Positions 15,337 through 23,419 of a stretch of DNA of 24,493 nt are shown here, in pieces. Both the position numbers and the translations under genes were made by a program. The DNA is from Candidatus Pelethomonas intestinigallinarum (GTDB taxonomy: Bacteria > Bacillota > Clostridia > Oscillospirales > Oscillospiraceae): positions 1-24,493 of the forward strand of contig DVGP01000133.1 in the NCBI GenBank assembly GCA_018712665.1, given 5' to 3'. The stretch's first letter is position 1. Every line of letters begins with the position of its first letter. The notes under the pieces are model-generated. The model was given only the letters and a program-made list of their open reading frames with translations. It ran no database searches and was not told where the DNA came from.

Positions 15337-15409
15337 CCGCCTGGCGCCGGATTCCCGTCCGCCGGGGCGGCGGGCCAGGAAACCTCTCCAGAGGCCGCGC
15401 CGGTTCCTG

Positions 15410-15438
15410 TTGACAGATTTTTGGTGATCGCTTATACT
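15410..15438 (+). promoter_or_regulatory. Sigma-A promoter of the LacI-family regulator gene
   Basis: TTGACA (15410-15415) and TATACT (15433-15438) are 17 bp apart, identical in both boxes to the transporter-operon promoter at 9897-9925. AT-rich DNA follows directly, then the ribosome binding site and ATG at 15478. Confidence 0.85.
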
Positions 15439-15477
15439 AATTAATATATTTATAATTTAAGGAAACGGGGCAAAACC

Positions 15478-16572
15478 ATGGCCAAAAAAGTGACCTCCAG
15501 CGATGTGGCGAAGCTGGCGGGCGTCTCCCAGCCCAGCGTCTCCCTGATCCTCAACGACAGCGGCAAGGTCTCCTTCAGCAACGAGACGAAGGAGCGGGTC
15601 TTCGCCGCCGCCCAGGCCCTGGGCTACCAGCCCAAGCACCAGCGGCGGGTGGTGCGCCGGCACAGCGACATGATCCTGGTCCTGACCCCCACTCTGTCCA
15701 ACCCCTACTACTGCGAGCTGTCCCAGAGCATCGAGAGCTACGCCGCCTCCCGGGACTACCACGCGATCATCTGCAACACCTTCCGCAGGCCCAGCCTGGA
15801 GAAATACTACCTGGACGCCTTCGCCGGGGGCAAGGTGGGGGGGATCATCTACACCTTCCTGCCCAGCTTTCCCCGGGTGGTGGAACAACTGGCCAAGGAG
15901 ACCCCCGTCATCCTCATCGGCGAGAAAAAGAACGACCTTACCATCTGCTCCATTGAGCTGAGCAACCACACCGCCGGGGCCCTCCTGGCGGAGCATCTCT
16001 ATCTCCTGGACCACCGGGACGTCACCTTCATCTCCACCCCCACCAACCAGACCACCCTGGCCCGGGAGCAGCGGCTGGAGGGGATGCGGGAGTTCTTTGC
16101 CCGGCAGGGTCTGGACCACTGCGTCCACGTCATCGAGGCGGACTGCGACACGGAGGACGACTTTGTCTCCGGCGGAACCTCCTATGAGTACCGGGTAGCC
16201 CAGGCGCTGACCGAGCAGTTCCTCCAGAGCGGCAGCGAGTCCACCGCCCTGATCGGCGCCAACGACATGATCGCCGTCGGCATCTGCGAGACCCTGAAGC
16301 GGGCCGGCTTCCGGGTGCCGGAGGACTACTCCGTCTGCGGCTTCGACAACATCTTTATGTCCTCCCTGCTCTCCCCGCCGCTGACCACCGTGGACCACCG
16401 CCTCCACCTCCGCAGCAAATTCGCGGTGGACATGGTGGTGGACCGGGGCCAAGCGCCCGAGTCCAAGGCCACGGAGGCCGTCAACAAGATCGAGTACGCC
16501 CCCACTCTGATCGTCCGGGCCTCCACCAGCCGGCGCAAGCAGCGGCGGCAGTCCAGGGACAGCGGGACCTAA
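15478..16572 (+). CDS. LacI-family transcriptional regulator (364 aa)
   Basis: The first 60 residues are a LacI-type helix-turn-helix: SSDVAKLAGVSQPSVSLILN, followed by the hinge region AAAQALGYQPK. Residues about 70-345 form the two-lobed periplasmic-binding-like effector domain, with landmarks TPTLSNPYY, FISTPTNQTTLAREQR, LIGANDMIAVG and VCGFDNI. The protein ends in a basic tail (RRKQRRQ). Usually such proteins repress sugar operons and let go on binding a sugar or sugar acid. It is divergent from the kinase-aldolase operon. Matching AT-rich palindromes occur at the kinase, transporter and oxidoreductase promoters, so it is the likely local repressor. Its stop lies 4 bp from that of the convergent AraC-type gene. 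Family certain; regulon inferred. Confidence 0.95.
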   Translation: MAKKVTSSDVAKLAGVSQPSVSLILNDSGKVSFSNETKERVFAAAQALGYQPKHQRRVVRRHSDMILVLTPTLSNPYYCELSQSIESYAASRDYHAIICNTFRRPSLEKYYLDAFAGGKVGGIIYTFLPSFPRVVEQLAKETPVILIGEKKNDLTICSIELSNHTAGALLAEHLYLLDHRDVTFISTPTNQTTLAREQRLEGMREFFARQGLDHCVHVIEADCDTEDDFVSGGTSYEYRVAQALTEQFLQSGSESTALIGANDMIAVGICETLKRAGFRVPEDYSVCGFDNIFMSSLLSPPLTTVDHRLHLRSKFAVDMVVDRGQAPESKATEAVNKIEYAPTLIVRASTSRRKQRRQSRDSGT

Positions 16573-16576
16573 GAGG

Positions 16577-17500
16577 TTACTCCCTCTCCACCGCCTCCTG
16601 CCGGCTCTGCCGGCGGAACGCGGTGGGGGTCATCCCCTCGTGCTGCTTGAAAAACAGGGAGAAGCTGCTGTCGCTGGGGAAGTTCATCCGCTGGGCGATC
16701 TCCGCCGAGGTCAGGTCCGTGTACCGGAGGTAGTACTTGATCTTGGCCAGGCGCACGTCCACCGTCCGCTGCTTGAAGGTGACGCCGTAGGTCTCCTTCA
16801 GGAAGCGGTTGAGCTGGCTGGGGCTGAGGTGGAGCTGGCCGCACAGCTCCTTCAGCCGTCCCTGCTCCTCCCCGCTGTCCGCCACCCGGTCGAAGTAGTG
16901 GTCCACCAGGAATTTCCTCCGGCCGGTGTCGTCCAGCATCTGGCCGGCGCCGGACCCGCCCTGGCCGAAGGAGCGGCACAGGACCTGGAGCACCCGGCCG
17001 AACAGCGCCGCCAGCAGCCCCCCGGTCTCCAGCTCCCCCCGTCCGGGGGTATCCTCCCGCAGCATGTCCAGCAGCCGGGTCATCCTACCGTCCATGGGAA
17101 AGTGGGCGCATCCCGCCTCCCGCAGGGAGGCCAGGACCCGCTCCAGGTCCCCGGCGCCGCCGTTTCGGGCCCGGTCCCAGGGGTGGACCAGGAAGCGGAT
17201 GGAGGTCCGCCGCTCCCGCTGTCCCCTGTTCAGGAGGCTGGCGTGGCGGACATGGGGCGGGAACAGAAACACCGTGTCGGCCTGGTAGCCGTAGGCGGTC
17301 CCGTTGGCAAACTGGAACCCCGCGCCGCCCTGACACAGCAGCAGCTCATAGCTGGCGTGGTAGTGCTCCTCGGTGAACCCCTGGATCTCCCGGGGCGGGC
17401 AGGCCAGGGCGTCGGCGGCGATGAAGCACTCCAGCAGGCAGCCGCCCAGCAGCACCGACGCCGTCACATGCCCCTCCCGTTTCTCCGGACTCCGTTCCAT
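16577..17500 (-). CDS. AraC-family transcriptional regulator (307 aa)
   Basis: The C-terminal 100 residues carry the double helix-turn-helix of AraC/XylS proteins: LCGQLHLSPSQLNRFLKETYG for the first helix pair region (cited in part) and TSAEIAQRMNFPSDSSFSLFFK (also in part), ending with GMTPTAFRR. The N-terminal part, about 1-150, fits a cupin-like sugar-binding domain, with HYHASYELLLC and an FPPHVRH segment. Members are usually activators of sugar operons. The ATG at 17500 lies 9 nt after GGAGGAGG; longer readings up to 17680 cross the divergent promoter and were rejected. It is divergent from the aminotransferase operon and probably controls it. Confidence 0.93.
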   Translation of the reverse strand: MERSPEKREGHVTASVLLGGCLLECFIAADALACPPREIQGFTEEHYHASYELLLCQGGAGFQFANGTAYGYQADTVFLFPPHVRHASLLNRGQRERRTSIRFLVHPWDRARNGGAGDLERVLASLREAGCAHFPMDGRMTRLLDMLREDTPGRGELETGGLLAALFGRVLQVLCRSFGQGGSGAGQMLDDTGRRKFLVDHYFDRVADSGEEQGRLKELCGQLHLSPSQLNRFLKETYGVTFKQRTVDVRLAKIKYYLRYTDLTSAEIAQRMNFPSDSSFSLFFKQHEGMTPTAFRRQSRQEAVERE

Positions 17501-17599
17501 ACGCTTACGCCTCCTCCCCCGGAATTTTGTCTTTCCCTTCATACCCGGCAAAACACGGCGGATTTTGATATGGTCCTTTCCCGCGCCGTCTGGTACAGT

Positions 17600-17624
17600 C
17601 ATGGTGCTACTATAGCACACCATG
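17600..17624. promoter_or_regulatory. Inverted repeat in the AraC/aminotransferase divergent region
   Basis: CATGGTG and CACCATG flank an 11-nt centre in the 166-bp space between the two divergent genes. It overlaps the predicted -10 box for the AraC-type gene, so it could be an autoregulatory or activator site. AraC proteins more often use direct repeats, so this is tentative. Confidence 0.4.
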
Positions 17625-17637
17625 TGTCCGATTTCCA
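17609..17637 (-). promoter_or_regulatory. Possible promoter of the AraC-family gene
   Basis: On the minus strand, TGGAAA (17632-17637) and TATAGT (17609-17614) are 17 bp apart, matching four and five of six consensus positions. No matching strong promoter is visible for the plus-strand operon, in keeping with an activator-dependent promoter. Confidence 0.45.
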
Positions 17638-17666
17638 CCCAATCATTTGATAGGAGGTACACAACT

Positions 17667-18896
17667 ATGACCCAGACCATGTATGGCGACGCGTCCGGCC
17701 GGGGCGCCGTTTCGGGCTACCGGGTATCCATTCCCGCCAGGCAGCACCCCTACACCGAGGAGGAGATTGCCGCCGTCGTCAACGTGATGCGGAACGTCGA
17801 CGGCCAGACCCAGGGCACCTACCTGGCCAAATTCCAGGAGGACTTCGCCGCCTTTACCGGCGCCAAACACGCCTTCGCCGTGGACAACGCCACCAACGCC
17901 CTGAGCCTGGCCGCCACCCTGTGCGGCATCCGGCCCGGCGACGAGGTCATCATCCCCGCCTACACCTTCTGCGCCTCCGCCATCCCCTTCGGCAAGGCCG
18001 GCGCCAAGATCGTCTGGGGCGACATCGACCGGGACACCTGGACCATCGACCCCGAGGACATCCGCCGGAAGATCACCCCCAAGACCAAGGCCATCGTCTG
18101 CGTCCACCTGCTGGGTATGCCCTGCGACATGCCCGCCATCCTGGAGATCGCCCGGGAGCACGGGCTGAAGGTGGTGGAGGACTGCGCCCAGGCCCTGGAC
18201 GCCCGGATCAACGGCCAGCACGTGGGCACCTTCGGCGACTTTGGCTGCTTCAGCTTCCACGGCGCCAAGACCATGACCACCCTGGGCGAGGGCGGCATGC
18301 TCACCGTCAAGTCCGACGAGGACGCCAAGCTGGTCCCCGGCATCCGCCACAACGGCTGCTGCGGCTTCGACTATCCCCGGGAGCGGTACTGGGTCCCCGC
18401 CATGAGCAACGTGGACATGGACATTGAGGGCTTCTGGCCCAACAACTTCTGTATCGGGGAGGCCCAGTGCGCCCTGGGCAGCGTGGAGCTGAAGTCCCTG
18501 GTGAAGTACACCGACCAGATCATCGCCCAGAACGACAAGCTGCGGGCCCTCCTGGCGGACGTGCCGGAGATCTCCTTCAACAAGATCCCCGACGGCTACC
18601 GCCATGTCCGCCACCAGTATGTCCAGCACTTTGACGGCAGCGCCTTCGGCAAGAACCGGGACGACCTGCTGGACCTGCTGACCGGGAAGTACGGCATCCG
18701 CAGCATCGTACAGTACTACCCCCTCTACCGCTATCCCCTGTTCCAGAAGCTGGGCGCCGGCGAGTTCGACTGCCCGGTGCTGGAGTCCTGGTGGGACAAC
18801 TCCTTCAGCGTGCCCATGTGGTGCGGCATGGACGACGAGGTGCTGAACATCATCGCCGACTCCGTCCGCTCCGCCGTGGCGGACCTGAAGAAGTGA
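17667..18896 (+). CDS. DegT/DnrJ/EryC1/StrS-family PLP-dependent sugar aminotransferase (409 aa)
   Basis: A fold-type I aminotransferase of the sugar-aminotransferase family. It shows NATNALSLA near residues 74-82, PAYTFCASA (97-105), EDCAQA (Asp172, pairing with the PLP ring nitrogen) and FSFHGAKTMTTLGEGG with the PLP-binding Lys201. Family members exchange a keto group and an amino group on a sugar or inosose, usually with glutamate or glutamine. Most build nucleotide-linked amino sugars, but here the context (DapA-family lyase, reductases, no sugar-nucleotide dehydratase) may point to catabolic use. The ATG at 17667 follows AGGAGG; an ATG at 17622 has no such site. First gene of a six-gene operon, it overlaps the next gene by one base (TGATG). 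Confidence 0.92.
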   Translation: MTQTMYGDASGRGAVSGYRVSIPARQHPYTEEEIAAVVNVMRNVDGQTQGTYLAKFQEDFAAFTGAKHAFAVDNATNALSLAATLCGIRPGDEVIIPAYTFCASAIPFGKAGAKIVWGDIDRDTWTIDPEDIRRKITPKTKAIVCVHLLGMPCDMPAILEIAREHGLKVVEDCAQALDARINGQHVGTFGDFGCFSFHGAKTMTTLGEGGMLTVKSDEDAKLVPGIRHNGCCGFDYPRERYWVPAMSNVDMDIEGFWPNNFCIGEAQCALGSVELKSLVKYTDQIIAQNDKLRALLADVPEISFNKIPDGYRHVRHQYVQHFDGSAFGKNRDDLLDLLTGKYGIRSIVQYYPLYRYPLFQKLGAGEFDCPVLESWWDNSFSVPMWCGMDDEVLNIIADSVRSAVADLKK

Positions 18897-19795
18897 TGGA
18901 CCGGCGCTTCACCGGCGGCGTGCTGGTGCCGCTGTGCTCCCCCTGCGATGAGGGGGACCGCTTCCTCCCGGACCGCTTCCGGGAGGGGCTCTCCCTCTGC
19001 CTGGACGCCCCCGTCGACGGCTTCTACGTCTGCGGCGGCACCGGCGAGGGGACCAAGATGCGCCCCGAGGACCGGAAGGCCGCCTGCGAGCTGGCGGTGG
19101 CGCTCTCCGGCGACAAGAAAGTGCTGGTCCAGGTGGGCGCCGCCGACCGGGATACCGCCCTGGAGCTGGCCCGCCACGCCGGGGCCGCCGGGGCGGACGG
19201 GGTCTCCACGGTGCCTCTGCCGGGGCTGACCTGGTCGGAGCAGCTCGCCTACTACGCCGCCCTGCCGGAGGTCTCCGGGCTGGAGACGGTCCTCTACTAC
19301 ACCCCGGACTGCGATGCCGGCCTGGAGCAGATGGAGCAGGCCCTGGCCCTCCCCGGGATCACCGGGGTGAAATCCTCCACCAACGATTTCTTCTTCACCA
19401 TGCGGCTCATCGACAGCAAGCCCGAGGGCGTGATCCTCTTCAACGGCAAGGACGAGTACCTGGCCCCCGCCGTGCTCCAGGGGGCGGAGGGCGGCATCGG
19501 CATGTGGGCCAGCGCCTTCCCGGAGGCCTACGCCGCCATCTACCGCCACGCCGCCGCCGGGGAGCTGGCCGAGGCCTTCCGCCTCCAGGTCACCCTCAAC
19601 AAGCTGTGCTGCGTCGTCTTCCGCTTCGGCCTTCTCCCGGCCTTCTCCGTGATCCTGGAGTACCTGGGCCGGTGGTCCCGGGTGTTCCGCGGCGGCGCCG
19701 GGGACTTTGACGAGGATTTCCGCCGGGCCTTTCTGGCCCAGGCCCAGCCCCTGATCGACCAGCTTTCCCACCCCCAGAAAGGAGCGGCCCTATGA
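18896..19795 (+). CDS. Dihydrodipicolinate synthase/N-acetylneuraminate lyase (DapA) family lyase (299 aa)
   Basis: A class I, Schiff-base TIM-barrel aldolase. Conserved points are the pyruvate-carboxylate loop CGGTGEG (46-52), the catalytic Tyr134 in LYYTP (usually YNxP) and the Schiff-base Lys159 in ITGVKSS. Members add or remove pyruvate: DapA, NanA, KDG aldolase, KDG dehydratase and others. The TGEG sequence and the Tyr-Tyr-Thr-Pro variant do not match the common DapA or NanA forms I know, so a specialised sugar-acid substrate is likely. The ATG at 18896 shares its first base with the aminotransferase stop codon, and its own stop overlaps the aldo/keto reductase start (ATGA), so all three are translationally coupled. 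Confidence 0.9.
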   Translation: MDRRFTGGVLVPLCSPCDEGDRFLPDRFREGLSLCLDAPVDGFYVCGGTGEGTKMRPEDRKAACELAVALSGDKKVLVQVGAADRDTALELARHAGAAGADGVSTVPLPGLTWSEQLAYYAALPEVSGLETVLYYTPDCDAGLEQMEQALALPGITGVKSSTNDFFFTMRLIDSKPEGVILFNGKDEYLAPAVLQGAEGGIGMWASAFPEAYAAIYRHAAAGELAEAFRLQVTLNKLCCVVFRFGLLPAFSVILEYLGRWSRVFRGGAGDFDEDFRRAFLAQAQPLIDQLSHPQKGAAL

Positions 19796-20700
19796 ATCCC
19801 ATTCCCAATACCGACCTGTCCGTCTCTCCCATCACCCTGGGCACCATGACCTACGGCAACCCCGTGGCCTTTGACGACGCGGTGGACCTGACCCGCTACG
19901 CCCTGGCCCAGGGGATCAACATGATCGACACCGCCAACATGTACGAGGGCTACGACCGGGTCCCCGGCAGCGCCGGCGGCGTGGCGGAGCGGATCATCGG
20001 CCGGGCCATCCAGGGCCTGGACCGGCGCGGCGTGCTGATTGCCACCAAGCTGGGGATGAAGGTGGGGGACAGCCCGGAGGACGCCGGCACCTCCGCCTCC
20101 GCCGTCCACACCCAGCTCTCCCGAAGCCTGGAGCGGCTGGGCACCGACTATGTGGACCTCTACTACCTCCACTGCCCCGATCCCTCCGTTTCCCTGGAGG
20201 AGACCCTCCGGGCCATTGACGAGGAGCTGCGCCGGGGCCGTATCCGGTACTACGGCGTCAGCAACTACTCCGCCGGGCAGCTGGCGGCTCTGCTGGCGGC
20301 GGCGGATCAGAACGGCCTGCCCCGCCCCGTGGCCTGCCAGCCGCCGCTGAGCCTGCTGAAACAGGAGGCTCTGGAGGAGCTGCTGCCCCTGTGCCGGAGG
20401 GAGAACATCGCCGTCATCCCCTACCAGATCTACCAGGGCGGGCTCCTCACCGGGAAGTACCGCCGGGGAGAGGCCATGCCCGCCGGCTCCCGGGGGGCGG
20501 AGATGCCCGGCTGGCTCATGGCCCGGGACGACGCCCTCTACGACAAGCTGGAGGAGATCCAACGGCAGGCAGACGCACGGGGCATGTCCATGTCCCACTA
20601 CGCCCTGCGCTGGGCGCTGGAGCAGCCCGCCGTGGTCTCCGCCATCGTGGGCGTGAAGCGCCGGGAGCAGATCGACAGCGCCCTGGCCGCCCTGGCCTGA
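19792..20700 (+). CDS. Aldo/keto reductase (302 aa)
   Basis: An NAD(P)H-dependent (beta/alpha)8 reductase with the full AKR tetrad: Asp46 in MIDTANMY, Tyr51, Lys86 in IATKLG and His127 in YYLHCPD. The cofactor region includes YGVSNYS and, near the C-terminus, AIVGVKRREQID. Length is normal. It would reduce an aldehyde or keto sugar, or oxidise a hydroxyl, in the cytoplasm. The ATG at 19792 overlaps the stop of the lyase gene and follows AAAGGAGCG, so it is coupled to that gene; a product of the lyase, such as an aldehyde, is a reasonable substrate. The specific sugar cannot be deduced. Confidence 0.92.
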   Translation: MNPIPNTDLSVSPITLGTMTYGNPVAFDDAVDLTRYALAQGINMIDTANMYEGYDRVPGSAGGVAERIIGRAIQGLDRRGVLIATKLGMKVGDSPEDAGTSASAVHTQLSRSLERLGTDYVDLYYLHCPDPSVSLEETLRAIDEELRRGRIRYYGVSNYSAGQLAALLAAADQNGLPRPVACQPPLSLLKQEALEELLPLCRRENIAVIPYQIYQGGLLTGKYRRGEAMPAGSRGAEMPGWLMARDDALYDKLEEIQRQADARGMSMSHYALRWALEQPAVVSAIVGVKRREQIDSALAALA

Positions 20701-20739
20701 TCGTTACCTATCTCTAAGCCGCGGAAAGGAGCCCGCCCC

Positions 20740-21363
20740 ATGGACCGACAACGCACCAACCCCTTCGTGGAATTTCTGGAGCTGCTGGCCGACCTGGCGA
20801 TCCTGAATGTTTTGTTCCTGCTGTGCTGCCTCCCGGTGGTGACGGCGGGGGCGTCCCTGGCCGGACTGAACTACGCCGCGGAGAAGCTGCGGCGGCAGGA
20901 GGGCCGCCCGGCGGCCAACTTCTTCCGGGGGTTCCGGGTGAACTTCCGGCAGGCCACCATCTTCTGGATCATCTTTCTGTGTCTGATTGTGTTTCTGTTC
21001 CTGGATCTCTACTTTCTGATTCAGAACGGAGAGAGCGGCCTGTATCTGCTCCTGCTGGGGCTGGTCCTTCTGTGGCTGATCTTCACCTTTGTCTATTTTT
21101 ACCCCCTTCTGGTCCGGTTCGACAACAAGCTCCTGCGGCACGTCCGAAACGCCTTCCTCCTGAGCCTGACCCACCTGGGCCGCACCATCTGCCTGACGGC
21201 CCTGGCCCTGGCCCCCCTGCTCATCTGGATGGTGTCCGGCCAGCTTCTGCTCTACACCTCGGTGTTCTGGCTGCTGGTGGGGTTCTCCGCGGCGGCCTAC
21301 TGCTCGGCCCTGCTCCTGCGGAAGGTCTTTGCCGCCCAGATGCCCGAGGAACGGGGGGACTGA
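20740..21363 (+). CDS. YesL/DUF624-family membrane protein (207 aa)
   Basis: A small polytopic membrane protein with about five hydrophobic segments, near residues 17-42, 72-95, 100-125, 148-166 and 170-193. The early LPVVTAGAS motif and NFFRGFRVNFRQA after the first segment are characteristic of the DUF624 (YesL) family. Its function is unknown; family genes commonly sit beside sugar ABC transporters and AraC-type or two-component regulators in Firmicutes. Here no transporter gene is in the same operon. The ATG at 20740 is preceded by GGAAAGGAG, 39 bp after the reductase gene. Family identification is good; any role, such as helping a transporter, is speculation. Confidence 0.85.
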   Translation: MDRQRTNPFVEFLELLADLAILNVLFLLCCLPVVTAGASLAGLNYAAEKLRRQEGRPAANFFRGFRVNFRQATIFWIIFLCLIVFLFLDLYFLIQNGESGLYLLLLGLVLLWLIFTFVYFYPLLVRFDNKLLRHVRNAFLLSLTHLGRTICLTALALAPLLIWMVSGQLLLYTSVFWLLVGFSAAAYCSALLLRKVFAAQMPEERGD

Positions 21364-21427
21364 CCCCTTTCACAGCCGCGCCGGCGGGGGCGCGCCATAT
21401 TCCCCTACACATCAGGAGGTACTCCAC

Positions 21428-22333
21428 ATGCCCAAACCTACTCTTGTCATCATGGCCGCCGGGATGGGAAGCCGCTTCGGCGGTCTGAAGCAAATGACGC
21501 CGGTGGACGACGGCGGACACTTCATCATGGACTACTCCATCTATGACGCCATCCGCGCCGGCTTCGGAAAGATCGTCTGCGTCATCAAGGAGGAGATGTC
21601 CCGGGATTTTGAGGATCGCTTCGGGAGCCATATCCGCCCCCACGTGCCCCTGGCCTGCGCGTACCAGTCCCTGGACCAGCTCCCGGAGGGCTTCTCCGTC
21701 CCCGCCGGGCGGACCAAGCCCTGGGGCACGGGGCAGGCCGTCCTGTGCGCCGCCGGGGAGATCGACGGCCCCTTCGCCGTCATCAACGCCGACGACTACT
21801 ACGGCCGGGAGGCCATGGAGGCCATCGGCGCCTTCCTCAGCCAGCCCCGGCCGGGGACGGAACACGCCATGGTGGGCTACCCCCTCTCCAGCACGCTGAC
21901 GGAGAGCGGGTATGTCTCCCGGGGCGTCTGCCAGGTGGACGGCGACGGCCACCTGGTGGGGATCACGGAGCGCACCCACATCGAGTCCCGGGCCGACGGT
22001 CCGGCGTACACCGAGGACGGCGAGACCTACGTACATCTGCCGCCGGACACCGTGGTGTCCATGAACCTGTGGGGGTTCCAGCGGGACATTCTGGATCTGT
22101 TCCGGGACCAGTTCACGGTGTTTCTGCGGGGGGACCACGACCCGCTGAAGGGGGAGTTCTTCCTCCCCACCGTCCCCAGCCGCCTCATCGCCGAGGGCCG
22201 GGGGACGGTCAGCGTCCTCCCCGCCAAGAGCCGCTGGTACGGCGTGACCTACCAGGAGGACCTGCCCGCCGTCAAGGCGGCCTTCGCCGCCATGGTCCGG
22301 GAGGGGAAATATCCCGGGAAGCTCTGGGCATAA
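21428..22333 (+). CDS. Nucleotide-sugar pyrophosphorylase-like nucleotidyltransferase (301 aa)
   Basis: The N-terminal nucleotide-binding motif AAGMGSRFGGLKQ (10-22) and the metal-binding VINADDYYG segment mark the NTP_transferase (GT-A-like) fold. Family members join a sugar-1-phosphate and an NTP. It lacks the long C-terminal beta-helix of GlmU or GlgC and is near the length of single-domain enzymes. The ATG at 21428 follows AGGAGGT. Gene lies 64 bp after the YesL gene in the AraC-linked operon. Related stand-alone genes occur in many Firmicutes, often with N-acetylhexosamine kinases; such a kinase is at the far left of this window, about 20 kb away. The sugar and nucleotide are not determined. 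Confidence 0.82.
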   Translation: MPKPTLVIMAAGMGSRFGGLKQMTPVDDGGHFIMDYSIYDAIRAGFGKIVCVIKEEMSRDFEDRFGSHIRPHVPLACAYQSLDQLPEGFSVPAGRTKPWGTGQAVLCAAGEIDGPFAVINADDYYGREAMEAIGAFLSQPRPGTEHAMVGYPLSSTLTESGYVSRGVCQVDGDGHLVGITERTHIESRADGPAYTEDGETYVHLPPDTVVSMNLWGFQRDILDLFRDQFTVFLRGDHDPLKGEFFLPTVPSRLIAEGRGTVSVLPAKSRWYGVTYQEDLPAVKAAFAAMVREGKYPGKLWA

Positions 22334-22370
22334 GCCCGGTATCATAATGGACAGGAGGAAAGGAGCCGCT

Positions 22371-23333
22371 ATGAAGATCGTTGTTTTGGATGGCTACACG
22401 GAAAATCCCGGGGACCTGAGCTGGGAGGAGCTGGGCAAGCTGGGGGAGCTGACGGTCTACGACCGCACCAGCCTCACCGACGAGGCGGAGGCCATCGCCA
22501 GGATCGGCGACGCGGAGATCGTCTTCACCAACAAGACCCCCATCACCAGGAAGGTCCTGGACGCCTGCCCGGGCATCCGGTTCATCTCCCTGCTGGCCAC
22601 GGGCTACAACTGCGTGGACTACGCCTACGCCCGGGAGAAGGGCATCCCCGTCACCAACGTCCCCACCTACGGCACCGCCTCCGTCGGGCAGTTCGCCATC
22701 GCCCTGCTGCTGGAAATCTGCCACCATATCGGCCACCACGACGCCTCCGTCCACGCCGGGAATTGGGAGCGCTGCGCCGACTGGTGCTACTGGGACTACC
22801 CCCTCATCGAGCTGGACGGCAAGACCATGGGCATCATCGGCTTCGGCCGCATCGGCCAGACCACCGGCCGGATCGCCAGGGCCATGGGCATGGAGGTCCT
22901 GGCCTACGACAGCCATCCCAGCGACGCCGGCCGGGCCATCGCCGAGTACGTGGACCTGGACGCCCTCCTGGCCCGGTCCGACGTGGTGGCCCTCCACTGC
23001 CCCCTGTTCCCGGAGACGGAGGGGATCATCAACCGGGAGACCATCGCCAAGATGAAGGACGGGGCCATCCTCCTCAACAACAGCCGGGGCCCCCTGGTGG
23101 TGGAGCAGGATCTGGCCGACGCGCTGAACGCCGGCAAGCTCGCCGCGGCGGGCCTGGACGTGGTCTCCACCGAGCCCATCCGGGGGGACAACCCTCTGCT
23201 GAAGGCGAAGAACTGCATCATCACCCCCCACATCTCCTGGGCCCCCAAGGAGAGCCGCCAGCGGATCATGGACTGCGCCGTGAGCAACGTCAAGGCCTTC
23301 CTGGCGGGCAGCCCCGTCAACGTCGTGAATTAA
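22371..23333 (+). CDS. D-2-hydroxyacid dehydrogenase (glycerate dehydrogenase/hydroxypyruvate reductase-like, 320 aa)
   Basis: A complete D-isomer-specific 2-hydroxyacid dehydrogenase. The NAD-binding loop is GFGRIG (157-162), followed by Asp180, which favours NADH over NADPH. The catalytic trio is Arg239 (NNSRGPLV), Glu268 (STEP) and His287 (TPHISWA). It interconverts a 2-keto acid and a D-2-hydroxy acid; glycerate/hydroxypyruvate-type enzymes are the closest in style. The ATG at 22371 follows GGAGGAAAGGAG. It is the last gene of the operon and is followed within 15 bp by a terminator. In context it may reduce a keto acid released by the DapA-family lyase. Family certain; substrate inferred. 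Confidence 0.93.
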   Translation: MKIVVLDGYTENPGDLSWEELGKLGELTVYDRTSLTDEAEAIARIGDAEIVFTNKTPITRKVLDACPGIRFISLLATGYNCVDYAYAREKGIPVTNVPTYGTASVGQFAIALLLEICHHIGHHDASVHAGNWERCADWCYWDYPLIELDGKTMGIIGFGRIGQTTGRIARAMGMEVLAYDSHPSDAGRAIAEYVDLDALLARSDVVALHCPLFPETEGIINRETIAKMKDGAILLNNSRGPLVVEQDLADALNAGKLAAAGLDVVSTEPIRGDNPLLKAKNCIITPHISWAPKESRQRIMDCAVSNVKAFLAGSPVNVVN

Positions 23334-23345
23334 ATGAAGAATGTA

Positions 23346-23390
23346 AAGGGTCCGGGAAGCGGAGAAAGCTTCCCGGACCTTTCTGTTGTC
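23346..23390 (+). terminator. Rho-independent terminator of the aminotransferase operon
   Basis: A stem of 12 perfect pairs (23349-23360 with 23368-23379), extendable by a wobble and two A-T pairs, encloses GGAGAAA. It is followed by TTTCTGTTGTC on the plus strand. It sits directly after the dehydrogenase stop codon and separates it from the convergent sirtuin gene. Confidence 0.85.
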
Positions 23391-23419
23391 AAAAGGTACC
23401 TTGTTATTCCCACTTGCCC

